A DNA stretch of 36,654 nt from Anaerolineales bacterium (GTDB taxonomy: Bacteria; Chloroflexota; Anaerolineae; Anaerolineales; UBA11858). The notes beneath the pieces were generated by a model. That model ran no database searches, had not been told where the DNA came from, and worked only from the letters and a program-made list of their open reading frames with translations. The translations under genes and the position numbers were made by a program. Below, piece by piece: positions 23,410 to 33,044 of the stretch (positions within the stretch are counted from its first letter, which is position 1; every line of letters begins with the position of its first letter). Location of the stretch: the NCBI GenBank assembly GCA_021161345.1, contig JAGHAU010000186.1, forward strand, positions 1 through 36,654. Direction: 5' to 3'.

Positions 23410-23433
23410 ATCCCACTAGCTCGGGAGGTGTAT

Positions 23434-24687
23434 ATGAGTGAAGATCACGACTTGAAACGTGAAATACCAGTTTTAGATTGGGATTCCCATTTGGCCGAAC
23501 GCACTAAATCCATGCAAAGTTCAGCCATCAGGGAACTGCTAAAAATCACCCAGGACCCTGAAGTGATTTCCTTTGCGGGGGGGCTTCCGGCACCGGAAGT
23601 ATTCCCGATTCAGGAAGTAGATGAAGCCTGCTCCTATGTGCTGCAAAATATGGGCAAAAAAGCCCTGCAGTACAGCGCGACAGAAGGATATTATCCCCTG
23701 AAGGAATTCCTGGCCTCATCCATGCATAAATATGGCATCCCTGCTCTGCCCGAGAATGTCTTGTTGACTAATGGCTCCCAGCAAGCCCTAGATCTGGTTG
23801 GAAGGATTTTTATTGATCCTGGAACTTTCGTTTTGTCGGGGCGGCCAACATACCTGGGCGCAATTCAGGCCTGGGGGGCTTATCAGGCAAAGTTCCATAC
23901 TATGCGAGTGGATGAACAAGGTATGGTGGTTGACGAAATTGAACATGCCTATGAAAAAGCATTCAATGAGAGCGGAAAACCGCCGGCATTCATTTATGTG
24001 CTGCCCAATTTCCACAATCCCGCTGGAACTACCCTGCCGCTGGAACGAAGGATCAAACTGGCAGAGATTGCCACAAAATTGGATATCGCAGTTATTGAAG
24101 ATGATCCTTACGGCCAGCTCAGATTTGAAGGGGATCATATTCCGCCGATCTGCCATTTGATCCCGGAACGGACCATATATCTGGGAACGTTCTCTAAAAC
24201 CATGGCACCGGGTTTAAGGTTGGGCTGGATCGTTGCCTCTGAAGCACTGATGAAAAAGCTGATCCAGGCCAAGCAGGGCTGCGATCTTCATACCGGTACT
24301 TTTGTTCAGTATGTCGCCAATGATATTTGCGAACGGGGTCTCCTGAAACCGCATATCGATAAGATTCGCAAAGTCTATAAAAAGCGCCGCGACACAATGC
24401 TGGATTCCCTGGCCGAATTCTGGCCGGAGGAGTGTTCGTGGACAAAACCCGAAGGAGGTTTATTCCTGTGGGCGCGAGTTCCGGAAACGATAGACACAGA
24501 TAAATTCCTGAGGGAAAAAGCACTCAAAGAGAAAGTGGCCTACGTCCCGGGAATCAATTTCTATCCAAATGCAGATGGCGGACATGATGCTATGCGCTTG
24601 AATTTCTCATATGCTCCTCCGGAAGTCATTGTCGAGGGCATTAAAAGATTGGGGCTTGCATTAAAAAAGGAAATAGCCGGGGGCTAA
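23434..24687 (+). CDS. PLP-dependent aminotransferase, LysN/2-aminoadipate type
   Basis: This is a fold-type I aminotransferase of 417 residues, taking ATG 23434 as the start because GGGAGG (23423-23428) is correctly spaced before it; an in-frame GTG at 23428 overlaps that site. Family marks are SFAGGLPAPEVFP, QYSATEGYYPL, NGSQQALDL, PNFHNPAG, IEDDPYG and the PLP lysine Lys255 in TFSKTMAPGLRLGW. These fit the MocR/LysN/kynurenine-aminotransferase branch. Known LysN-type enzymes accept 2-aminoadipate and often leucine and aromatic 2-oxo acids. The Leu-coded attenuator directly upstream argues for a role in the last step of leucine (or branched-chain) synthesis. Confidence 0.88.
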   Translation: MSEDHDLKREIPVLDWDSHLAERTKSMQSSAIRELLKITQDPEVISFAGGLPAPEVFPIQEVDEACSYVLQNMGKKALQYSATEGYYPLKEFLASSMHKYGIPALPENVLLTNGSQQALDLVGRIFIDPGTFVLSGRPTYLGAIQAWGAYQAKFHTMRVDEQGMVVDEIEHAYEKAFNESGKPPAFIYVLPNFHNPAGTTLPLERRIKLAEIATKLDIAVIEDDPYGQLRFEGDHIPPICHLIPERTIYLGTFSKTMAPGLRLGWIVASEALMKKLIQAKQGCDLHTGTFVQYVANDICERGLLKPHIDKIRKVYKKRRDTMLDSLAEFWPEECSWTKPEGGLFLWARVPETIDTDKFLREKALKEKVAYVPGINFYPNADGGHDAMRLNFSYAPPEVIVEGIKRLGLALKKEIAGG

Positions 24688-24827
24688 TATTCTATAGGAG
24701 GATTATTTCTTTTTCACTGAAACAGACTGCCATTCGTCACAAAAACAGCCATTACTGCCACCAGATGCTCATTTGGCTTGTATGATATAGGGTCTGGAGT
24801 AGAATAGACAAGTTGATTTATTAATAA

Positions 24828-26207
<1,380 letters not shown>

Positions 26208-26228
26208 TCGACGATCTGATAAATACAA

Positions 26229-26262
26229 AAACCGCCAATTAAAACAATTGGCGGTTTTTTAT
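26229..26262. terminator. Bidirectional terminator after gdhA
   Basis: CCGCCAATT (26232-26240) pairs perfectly with AATTGGCGG (26246-26254) and is followed by TTTTTT. An A-run precedes the stem, so it can also stop minus-strand transcription coming from the deoxynucleoside kinase gene. Confidence 0.9.
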
Positions 26263-26266
26263 TGTT

Positions 26267-26302
26267 CAGGGACTAAGTCCTTCCAAAAAGACTTAGTCCC
26301 TG
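26267..26302. repeat. Perfect 13-bp inverted repeat between gdhA and the kinase gene
   Basis: CAGGGACTAAGTC (26267-26279) is the exact complement of GACTTAGTCCCTG (26290-26302) with a 10-base loop. No T-run follows on either strand, and a normal terminator already sits just before it, so its role is unexplained. Confidence 0.6.
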
Positions 26303-26309
26303 ATTATAA

Positions 26310-26966
26310 TCAACTTCCCAACATTTCTTTTTCAGTGAAAACGACAACTTCCTTTCCGGTCAATTTTTCTTGCACTTTCTTGATGATCAGTTCAAGGTGA
26401 CCGTTGTTGGAGACAAAATCAAGATTATCACCGGGGATGGTCAATACCGGGCACAGGTCAATATTGTCGATCCATTGGTCGTAGAGAACATTCAGTTGCT
26501 CCAGGTAAGCTGGATCGATTTGCTCTTCGTAATCTCTCCCGCGCTGCTTGATGCGCCCTTGCAGGGTGGGTACCGAGGCTTTGATGTACAAGACCAGATC
26601 AGGGGGCGGCAGAAATTCTACCAGGGCCTGGTATAGCTCCTGGTATGTTTGATAATCCCGTTCACTCATTTGTTTTTGCTGATAGAGATTGTGGGCAAAG
26701 ATCTTGGCATCCTCGTATACACTCCGATCCTGGATCACTGATCCGGGATGGGCGCAAAGGTTCTTGTGAGCCCTGAGACGGCGGGTTAAGAAAAAGACCT
26801 GGCTGTGAAAAGCCCAGGTTTGCATATCTTGATAGAAATCTGGCAAATATGGATTATCGCTTTCTGGTTCAAAAAATGGTGTCCAGCCGAGATTGTCACA
26901 AAGTCTCTGTACTAAGGTAGTTTTCCCCACTCCGATATTGCCAGCAACCGCAACAAACTTTTCCAT
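26310..26966 (-). CDS. Deoxynucleoside kinase
   Basis: This 218-residue kinase belongs to the deoxyadenosine/deoxyguanosine kinase family, which phosphorylates deoxynucleosides for nucleotide salvage. The P-loop GNIGVGKT is at 9-16; FFEPESDNPYLPDFY provides the conserved Glu for the substrate, the DRS motif is in QDRSVYED, and the lid has RIKQRGRDYE. ATG 26966 is chosen because AGGAG (plus-strand 26972-26976) is correctly spaced; a longer frame to 27002 has no such site and would add an odd N-terminal tail. It lies downstream of dnaN on the same strand, but a hairpin terminator separates them. Confidence 0.88.
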   Translation of the reverse strand: MEKFVAVAGNIGVGKTTLVQRLCDNLGWTPFFEPESDNPYLPDFYQDMQTWAFHSQVFFLTRRLRAHKNLCAHPGSVIQDRSVYEDAKIFAHNLYQQKQMSERDYQTYQELYQALVEFLPPPDLVLYIKASVPTLQGRIKQRGRDYEEQIDPAYLEQLNVLYDQWIDNIDLCPVLTIPGDNLDFVSNNGHLELIIKKVQEKLTGKEVVVFTEKEMLGS

Positions 26967-27064
26967 TTTCGCTCCTGTAAACTGATAAGTCTTACTCTGC
27001 ATTTTACTACTATTAACAGGGGATATAATTCATTTACATTAAAAACTGCACTGATTAACCTTAA

Positions 27065-27107
27065 AAAATCAAGCCCCGGTTCTGCTCAGAAAACCGGGGC
27101 TTTTTTT
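27065..27107. terminator. Strong hairpin terminator between the kinase gene and dnaN
   Basis: AGCCCCGGTT (27072-27081) pairs perfectly with AACCGGGGCT (27092-27101). Plus-strand Ts follow (to 27107), and on the minus strand the stem is followed by TTGATTTTTT. As dnaN ends at 27135 on the minus strand, this is most likely its terminator. Confidence 0.85.
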
Positions 27108-27134
27108 ATGGGTTGATACGGGGTTGGGAGGCAG

Positions 27135-28271
27135 TTAATTCCCCAGGTGCATAGGCATGATCACATGCAGGAAATTATCATCACCAACCGGGCGGATCAC
27201 TCCGGGGCTGGTGGACTTAGAGGTTTCCAGGGCCACATTCTGGGATTGGATCACGTCAAGGACTTCTCTCAAATACCGAACGTTGAAGGCAATAATAATG
27301 TCATCGCCTTCAATTGTGGCGTCCATTACTGCCTGGCTGGAGCCGGTTTCTTCGGACTGCCCTGAGATCTCAACTTCGCCGGGTGAGTTTTCTTCCGCTC
27401 CGGGGCGAATATTAACCTGGGCGATGAGCGACCCTTCCCGGGCGAAGATCTCCGCCTGTTTACAAGATTTCAGGAAGGAAGCTGTGGAAAGAATAGTACG
27501 GGATTGATATTCCTTTGGGATGATCTGCTGATAATCTGGGAATGTGCCTTCGATCAGCTGGGAGATCAGTTCGATGTCCTTGGTACGGAAGATCACCTGT
27601 CCCCGATCTGGGGGAAGCGCCATGGTGATCACTTCGCTGCCATCATTGCTGATACGGGCCAGTTCGCTCAGAGCTCGAGCCGGGATAACTGCTTTGATCG
27701 GCGCTGGAACGGGATTGGATAGTTTTGCTGTCCTGACGGAGAGCCGGAAGCCATCCGCTGCGGCCAGGGTCATGGTATTGTCTTCCACGGTAACAAGGAC
27801 TCCTGTCAGAATGGGTCGGGCCTCATCGTGGGAAGCGGCAAACACTACCTGTTTGATCATTTCCTTGAAATCAGATACATTGATCTCAATGCCCGTTTCC
27901 ATATCCGGTGAAGGCATAGGGGGAAATTCCTGGGCATCAATGCATTTGATATCGGTATTAAGGGAGCCGCTCTTGATATTTAATGTTTGAGTGGGCTCGT
28001 TCAGGGAGATGTCGGTCTTGGCCGGGGGAATAGTGCTGACCAGGTCTGTAAATGTCCGGGCAGGCACGGTGGTGGAGCCTTCTTCTTCGATCTTGGCCCC
28101 AATCCAGCAGGTGATACCCAGTTCCAGGTTAGTTGCGGAGAGGCGCAGCCTGCCATTATCGGTGGCAACCAGGATATTGGATAAAACCGGTAGGGTGCTG
28201 CGGGGAGAGACAGCCCGGGAGACAATACTCAACCCATGGGCAAGGTTTTCTTGCAGGACAGAAATCTTCAT
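27135..28271 (-). CDS. dnaN: DNA polymerase III beta subunit (sliding clamp)
   Basis: This 378-residue protein is a full-length beta clamp with the expected three-domain pattern. It opens with MKISVLQENLAHGLSIVSRAV and the SNILVAT segment, and ends with the canonical VIMPMHLGN-type tail (PVGDDNFLHVIMPM), close to the usual MPMR/L ending. The clamp rings DNA and tethers polymerase and many repair factors. The start ATG 28271 follows AGGAAG; the longer frame to 28301 adds ten residues not found in the family. It is not next to dnaA, recF or gyrB here; the neighbours are a deoxynucleoside kinase and metK. Whether the genome has another dnaN cannot be told. Confidence 0.93.
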   Translation of the reverse strand: MKISVLQENLAHGLSIVSRAVSPRSTLPVLSNILVATDNGRLRLSATNLELGITCWIGAKIEEEGSTTVPARTFTDLVSTIPPAKTDISLNEPTQTLNIKSGSLNTDIKCIDAQEFPPMPSPDMETGIEINVSDFKEMIKQVVFAASHDEARPILTGVLVTVEDNTMTLAAADGFRLSVRTAKLSNPVPAPIKAVIPARALSELARISNDGSEVITMALPPDRGQVIFRTKDIELISQLIEGTFPDYQQIIPKEYQSRTILSTASFLKSCKQAEIFAREGSLIAQVNIRPGAEENSPGEVEISGQSEETGSSQAVMDATIEGDDIIIAFNVRYLREVLDVIQSQNVALETSKSTSPGVIRPVGDDNFLHVIMPMHLGN

Positions 28272-28310
28272 AAATGGCTTCCTATTATGACTATGTCGCA
28301 AAGACTGTAA

Positions 28311-28331
28311 ATTGTACAGTAAGTATACAAT
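28311..28331. promoter_or_regulatory. Palindromic element upstream of dnaN
   Basis: ATTGTAC and GTATACAAT form an imperfect dyad (ATTGTA at 28311-28316; TACAAT at 28326-28331). On the minus strand the proximal half reads TACAAT and could be the -10 of dnaN, about 40 bases before its ATG. No good -35 is visible. Confidence 0.35.
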
Positions 28332-28440
28332 GAAACTGTTTTTTGAGCTACCAGAATTCCTCTGGCATGATACTGTCTCACTGGGAGCGTTTTTTCCCTT
28401 TACTGTGAGGGATCCGCCCTTTGGAACCGGACAAGGTTAA

Positions 28441-28469
28441 TTGACAGGCGCAAAGTGCCATGTTATCAT
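28441..28469 (+). promoter_or_regulatory. metK promoter
   Basis: TTGACA (28441-28446) and TATCAT (28464-28469) are 17 bases apart, with a TGT extension before the -10 box. Transcription would begin near 28476, about 25 bases before the riboswitch. Confidence 0.8.
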
Positions 28470-28500
28470 CCCTCGTACATACAAATATGCCTCTGAAGGC

Positions 28501-28611
28501 ACTCTTATCCAGAGAGGTGGAGGGAACGGCCCTTTGAAACCTCGGCAACCGGGCAGCGCTATGCGCTGAATACGGTGCCAACTCCGGCAGGTGGATTCTG
28601 GAAGATGAGAG
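28501..28611 (+). ncRNA. SAM-I (S-box) riboswitch
   Basis: The stretch shows the S-box core: P1 strands CTCTTATC (28502-28509) and GATGAGAG (28604-28611), then AGAGAGGTGGAGGGAAC, GGCCCTTTGAAACCTCGGCAA, the GGTGCCAACTCC segment and GGAAGATGAGAG. These are the conserved blocks that bind S-adenosylmethionine. It lies between a good promoter and metK, so the enzyme that makes SAM is controlled by SAM. Confidence 0.95.
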
Positions 28612-28626
28612 GGCGCTATTGAGTTG

Positions 28627-28660
28627 TTGCCCTTTCCTGCAGACCAGAAGGGGCAATTTT
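28627..28660 (+). terminator. Expression-platform terminator of the SAM riboswitch
   Basis: TTGCCCTTTC (28627-28636) pairs with GAAGGGGCAA (28647-28656) with one G-U, followed by TTTTAGTT. The U-tract is short. SAM binding would favour this hairpin. It ends about 23 bases before the metK ribosome site (AGGAGGA). Confidence 0.65.
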
Positions 28661-28693
28661 AGTTAAGGGAAGAATTCCAACTCAGGAGGATAT

Positions 28694-29905
28694 ATGAGCA
28701 GTACGCTAAATAAAATTCCCAGTTTGTTATTCACCTCTGAATCAGTGACAGAAGGTCACCCGGACAAGATGTGTGATCAGATCAGCGACGCGGTATTGGA
28801 TGCATGCCTCGCCCAGGATCCCAGATCGCGGGTTGCCTGTGAAACGGCGACCAAGACCGGATTTGTCATGCTGTTGGGTGAAATTACGACCTTGGCAGAT
28901 ATAAATTATGATAAATTAGCCCGGGATGTTATCACCGGGATCGGTTATGACCGTGCTAAAAAAGGGTTTGATGGGGCAACCTGCGGTGTGCTGGTAGCCA
29001 TCTCTCAGCAGTCTGGCGACATTGCCATGGGAGTAGACCAGGCCCTGGAATCCAAATCTGGGGAAGTGACAGAAGCTGAAATAGAGTCCATAGGCGCAGG
29101 TGACCAGGGTATGATGTTCGGTTATGCCTGTGATGAAACACCTGCGTTTATGCCAACTCCGATCTATCTGGCGCATAAACTTTCCCGCCGCCTGGCGGAA
29201 GTTCGTAAAAACGGCACCCTGGATTGGGTCCGCCCGGATGGAAAAAGCCAGGTGACCATTGAATATCAATACGGTAAACCCGTACGGGTTGATACGGCTT
29301 TGGTCAGCACCCAGCATGCCCCTGAAATTTCCCAGGAGGAGATCAGGGAATTGATCATCAAACACGTGATCATACCTATTCTGCCGGAAGAGATGGTGAA
29401 TGATAAGATGAAAATCTTGGTCAACCCCACGGGACGATTTGTAACTGGCGGACCACTGGGAGATGCTGGTTTGACAGGACGTAAAATCATCGTTGATACC
29501 TACGGTGGCATGGGACGCCACGGCGGCGGAGCATTTTCCGGGAAAGATCCCACGAAGGTTGACCGCTCAGGAGCCTATGCTGCTCGCTGGGTGGCGAAAA
29601 ATGTTGTTGCGGCCGGATTGGCTAGCCGCTGCGAGATCCAGGTGTCCTACGCGATCGGTGTTGCCCATCCGCTGAGTGTCAATGTGGAGACATTTGGAAC
29701 CGGCAATATCCCTGATGAAAGAATCACTGAGCTGGTGAACAAGTTCTTCGACCTGCGTCCGGGAGCCATTATTCGCGATCTGAACCTGCGCCGGCCGATC
29801 TACCAGAAACTGGCTGCTTATGGTCACTTTGGTCGGGATGATCTGGATTTGGCCTGGGAGAATACCGATCGAGCGTCAGAGATCAAAAAAGCTGCTGGAT
29901 TGTAA
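28694..29905 (+). CDS. metK: S-adenosylmethionine synthetase
   Basis: This 403-residue enzyme makes SAM from methionine and ATP. All landmarks are present: [20 protein letters not shown] near the N-terminus, the [12 protein letters not shown] signature and the [17 protein letters not shown]-loop-like motif, and the C-terminal [25 protein letters not shown] precedes the ATG at normal spacing. It is controlled by the SAM-I riboswitch upstream and ends at a strong terminator, so it is a single-gene transcript. SAM feeds the RNA methyltransferase and, after use in polyamine-type reactions, the MtnA salvage step encoded elsewhere in the window. Confidence 0.97.
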   Translation: MSSTLNKIPSLLFTSESVTEGHPDKMCDQISDAVLDACLAQDPRSRVACETATKTGFVMLLGEITTLADINYDKLARDVITGIGYDRAKKGFDGATCGVLVAISQQSGDIAMGVDQALESKSGEVTEAEIESIGAGDQGMMFGYACDETPAFMPTPIYLAHKLSRRLAEVRKNGTLDWVRPDGKSQVTIEYQYGKPVRVDTALVSTQHAPEISQEEIRELIIKHVIIPILPEEMVNDKMKILVNPTGRFVTGGPLGDAGLTGRKIIVDTYGGMGRHGGGAFSGKDPTKVDRSGAYAARWVAKNVVAAGLASRCEIQVSYAIGVAHPLSVNVETFGTGNIPDERITELVNKFFDLRPGAIIRDLNLRRPIYQKLAAYGHFGRDDLDLAWENTDRASEIKKAAGL

Positions 29906-29916
29906 ACATTAAAATA

Positions 29917-29957
29917 AAGGACCCGGAGGTCAAATTTCTCCGGGTCCTTTTTATTTT
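29917..29957. terminator. Bidirectional terminator between metK and thioredoxin
   Basis: AAGGACCCGGAG (29917-29928) pairs perfectly over 12 bases with CTCCGGGTCCTT (29938-29949), followed by TTTATTTT. The reverse strand also ends in a T-rich run, so it serves metK and the convergent trxA. A second, weaker CCCGG/CCGGG hairpin lies at about 29976-29999. Confidence 0.92.
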
Positions 29958-30012
29958 ACAGACAATAATTAATATCCCCGGAATTCTTAAAATCCCGGGA
30001 GATTATTATCAA

Positions 30013-30336
30013 TTAGAGATGGGATTCAAACGTTTTCAGAAGTTGTTTTTTGGGTTTGAAGCCAGCTACCCGGGCGGCAACATCTCCCTTTACAAATAAA
30101 AGTAAGGCAGGAATGCCCATTACACCGTATTGGACAGGCAAGTTAGGATTGGAATCCACGTCCATCTTGTAAACTCTGGCTTTTCCTTCCCAATCACCCG
30201 CTAGTTCTTTGACCAGGGGCGACACCATTTTACAGGGACCACACCAGGCTGCCGTGAAATCAACCAGAACCGGAAGCTTTGATCCCAGCACTTTTGTTTT
30301 AAAATCATTTTCAGTTATATATTCAACTTCCGCCAT
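30013..30336 (-). CDS. trxA: Thioredoxin
   Basis: This 107-residue protein is a full-length thioredoxin with the active-site WCGPC (Cys32 and Cys35) in FTAAWCGPCK and the cis-proline loop GIPALLLF. The fold is complete and there is no signal peptide, so it acts in the cytoplasm as a general disulphide reductase. AAGGAGACAGGA precedes the ATG at 30336. It lies 81 bases after the SbcC-like gene on the same strand and probably has some dependence on that transcript. The bidirectional terminator follows. Confidence 0.95.
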   Translation of the reverse strand: MAEVEYITENDFKTKVLGSKLPVLVDFTAAWCGPCKMVSPLVKELAGDWEGKARVYKMDVDSNPNLPVQYGVMGIPALLLFVKGDVAARVAGFKPKKQLLKTFESHL

Positions 30337-30417
30337 TCCTGTCTCCTTGACCTAAATTGATCTGTCCGGTCATGTGCTGCGTTTCTATGATTATCTAGAA
30401 GCTTTGTCCGCGCGATA

Positions 30418-32991
30418 TTATACCAAAGTCACCCTGGATCCCCGGGGAGTTTTTTCTACCAGAAGCTGGGTAGCGAAGGCTTCTTTGATCTGTTCCACAT
30501 GGGTGATAACAAGGATCTTTTCAAAATCATCCTGGACCATATTTATGGCTTCTATCAAGCGCTGGCGTCCAACAGCGTCCTGGCTTCCAAACCCTTCGTC
30601 CACAACCAGGGTTTGCAGCTTGGCTCCCGCTCGCTGGGCCAGTACATGCGATAAAGCCAATCGGATAGCGAAGTTGATTCTGAAAGATTCCCCACCAGAA
30701 TATAGTTCGTAATCTCTGAAACCGGACTGGTCCCGGATTTGTATTTCCAAGGTTTCCCGCAGATCCTCTCGTTTGGTGTCCTTATATTCCCGCAGGGTCA
30801 GAAATTGAATTGACATCCCCCCCCCGCTTAATTTATCCAGGATCTGATTGGCCTTGGCCTCGATATTTGGCAAAGCTTGTTCAATAAGCAGGGCCGGGAC
30901 ACCATCTTTGCCAAAGGCAGCTTCCAGCTGCCGGTATTGCTTAACCCGCTGAGAGATTTCCTGGCGTTTGTTTTCCAGTTCTTCCTGGCGTTGTTTTTGT
31001 TTTTCAAGGATCGTGACTTTCTGTTGGGCCGCACCAACTTTGCGTTCCAGGACCTTTTCATGTTCTTTGCATTCGTTCAGCGCATCTTCAGCAGACCGCG
31101 TGTCTGGTGTGGTTTCCTTTGTTTTATCAAGAGATTGGCGAGCTTTATTAAGATCGCTGTTCAGCCGTTTGAGCTCGGCCTCATCTATTGCCAACTGGGA
31201 AACCAGATCCTCAATTTCTCTATTCAACGGCTTTAATGCGGCTTCGGCTTTGTCCAGTCCAGCTTTTTTCTCCTGAATGGTTACTCCCTGGCTGCTGATC
31301 TCTCTGACGCGATCATGTTCAGCGGCATCATAGCCAATGTCTTTCAGATCCTGGTTGATGACCACGAGCTCCTGCCTGGCTTCACTCGCGTAAGTTCCAT
31401 CCGCTAGGGTCTTTTGGACCCCATCCAATTCCTTTTGGTGATTTTTTTCCCAACTTTTATTTTCTTTTTCTAGGTTAGTGATCTGGTTCTCGATCTGGTC
31501 GATTTCCTGGCGTAAATCCCTTAGGGTTTTTTCGGCCAGACTTAATTCAGTGATTTGCAGTTGAAGATCCTTTACAACTTGATCCGCTTCTTTCAATGTG
31601 GATTGGTTCTGCCGGTAGCGATCGCCCAGGTCCTTGCCATCTTCCTTGAGATTTTGGACCAGGGATTCTCTCTCGGCAGGGGATAGTTTCTGCCCACACA
31701 AGGGACATAATGCGCCTTCGGTTATCTCTAGTTCAGCGATCCGTTTTTCCAGATCTTTCATTTCTTTGTACAAGCGCGGATTTTCTGCCTTCGCATCAGC
31801 CTGTTCCTGGCGGGCATCTTCCAGGGATTTCTTCTTCAGTTCCCTCGTTTCCAAGTCGGCCTCATTCTTTTTAATTTTTTCGTTCCCTTCTTTGAGGTGG
31901 GCTTTTAGCTGGGGAATTTTATCAAGTTTGGTTTGAAGGTCCTTGAAGCGGGTCTCCAGTGAGCTGCTTATTTGCAGCAGGCGGGCTTTTTCCGCTGTTA
32001 TCTGCAGTAACGGCTCCTGTCTTTTGATCTCACTTTCCCTGTACTTATCTGCCACTACTTCCCAATCGGCCAGCGATTTTTGGGCTTTTTCCCAATCCTT
32101 GAAAGACTCCCGAATAGCGTCTGCCAGTGAGAGCGTACCCTCATAGACTTTTTTTTCAGAGATACGTTGATTGATCTTCTTTTGGATTTGGGTAATCGAT
32201 TTTTCTTTTCCTTCCACCTGGCTGACTGAAGCAGCAATCAATTTCTCCTGTTCATGAAGCGAAGAGACCAGTGCTTGGAGGTTCGCCAGCTGTTTTTCGG
32301 ATTTTTTCCTTTCTTTCTGGGCCCGGGATAACTCTTCCTCCAGATCCTCCAAATACTTCATGCGCTGATCTCTTTCACCTAATTCAGCGATTATTTCAGA
32401 TATTCGTCCATCTAGCTGGTTAAGATCTTTGTCAGCATAGCGTCTCTTCTGCAAAGCCTGGTTGCGGTAATCTTCCCAGATTTCCAAACCCAGAATCTGG
32501 GATAGGATCCTTTTCCTGGAAGCCGGGTTTTGCTGAGTGAATTGATCTGCCCCGCCCTGGAGTAGGAAGGAGGCATTGGTAAATGATTCATAATCCAGCC
32601 GCAGGATATCGATGATCTTTAGATCCGTGTCACGAAGAGTTCTTTCGGTGAGCGGTATCCAAATAGCCGTGGACTTATCGGCTTTGTCATCCAGGATATA
32701 CAGCTCTACCTGTTTTGTCTTTCCCTGGGGATTGGATCGGACGATTTTGTATTGATTTCCTTCGTAATGGAAAACCAGGCATACTTCAGCTTTTTTGGAC
32801 TCCAGATTGATCACAGTTTCATCGTGTTTTCTGGCTCTACCAAATAAAGCCCATGTGATCCCGTCCAGGATGGATGATTTTCCTGCCCCGTTCTCACCAG
32901 TGATGCAGGCCAAGGCAAAGCTGGTGAAATCAATTTCCACCCGCTCTTTATATGATAAAAAACCTTCCATAGACAGAGAAATCGGGATCAT
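30418..32991 (-). CDS. sbcC: SbcC/Rad50-like SMC-family ATPase
   Basis: This 857-residue protein has the Rad50/SbcC layout. The Walker A GENGAGKSS is at 32-40 near the N-terminus; long coiled-coil arms flank a zinc hook, CPLCGQKL, at about residue 430. The signature LYSGGESFRINFAIRLAL and Walker B TLVVDEGFG are near the C-terminus. Together with the nuclease SbcD it cuts DNA ends and hairpins during repair. No sbcD gene is adjacent: the upstream neighbours on this strand are the chelatase-like AAA and VWA genes. An AAGG lies just before the ATG. Calling it sbcC rests on the zinc hook and length. Confidence 0.88.
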   Translation of the reverse strand: MIPISLSMEGFLSYKERVEIDFTSFALACITGENGAGKSSILDGITWALFGRARKHDETVINLESKKAEVCLVFHYEGNQYKIVRSNPQGKTKQVELYILDDKADKSTAIWIPLTERTLRDTDLKIIDILRLDYESFTNASFLLQGGADQFTQQNPASRKRILSQILGLEIWEDYRNQALQKRRYADKDLNQLDGRISEIIAELGERDQRMKYLEDLEEELSRAQKERKKSEKQLANLQALVSSLHEQEKLIAASVSQVEGKEKSITQIQKKINQRISEKKVYEGTLSLADAIRESFKDWEKAQKSLADWEVVADKYRESEIKRQEPLLQITAEKARLLQISSSLETRFKDLQTKLDKIPQLKAHLKEGNEKIKKNEADLETRELKKKSLEDARQEQADAKAENPRLYKEMKDLEKRIAELEITEGALCPLCGQKLSPAERESLVQNLKEDGKDLGDRYRQNQSTLKEADQVVKDLQLQITELSLAEKTLRDLRQEIDQIENQITNLEKENKSWEKNHQKELDGVQKTLADGTYASEARQELVVINQDLKDIGYDAAEHDRVREISSQGVTIQEKKAGLDKAEAALKPLNREIEDLVSQLAIDEAELKRLNSDLNKARQSLDKTKETTPDTRSAEDALNECKEHEKVLERKVGAAQQKVTILEKQKQRQEELENKRQEISQRVKQYRQLEAAFGKDGVPALLIEQALPNIEAKANQILDKLSGGGMSIQFLTLREYKDTKREDLRETLEIQIRDQSGFRDYELYSGGESFRINFAIRLALSHVLAQRAGAKLQTLVVDEGFGSQDAVGRQRLIEAINMVQDDFEKILVITHVEQIKEAFATQLLVEKTPRGSRVTLV

Positions 32992-33044
32992 GCCTTCAAT
33001 GATAACAGATAGTGAAATTTCGCCAGCTTCAGGTGACCGGAAAT

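Noticed and set aside
23117-23433. T-box riboswitch upstream of the aminotransferase
   Set aside because: No AGGGTGGNACCGCG-type T-box sequence is present. The Leu-rich leader frame and terminator explain the region better.
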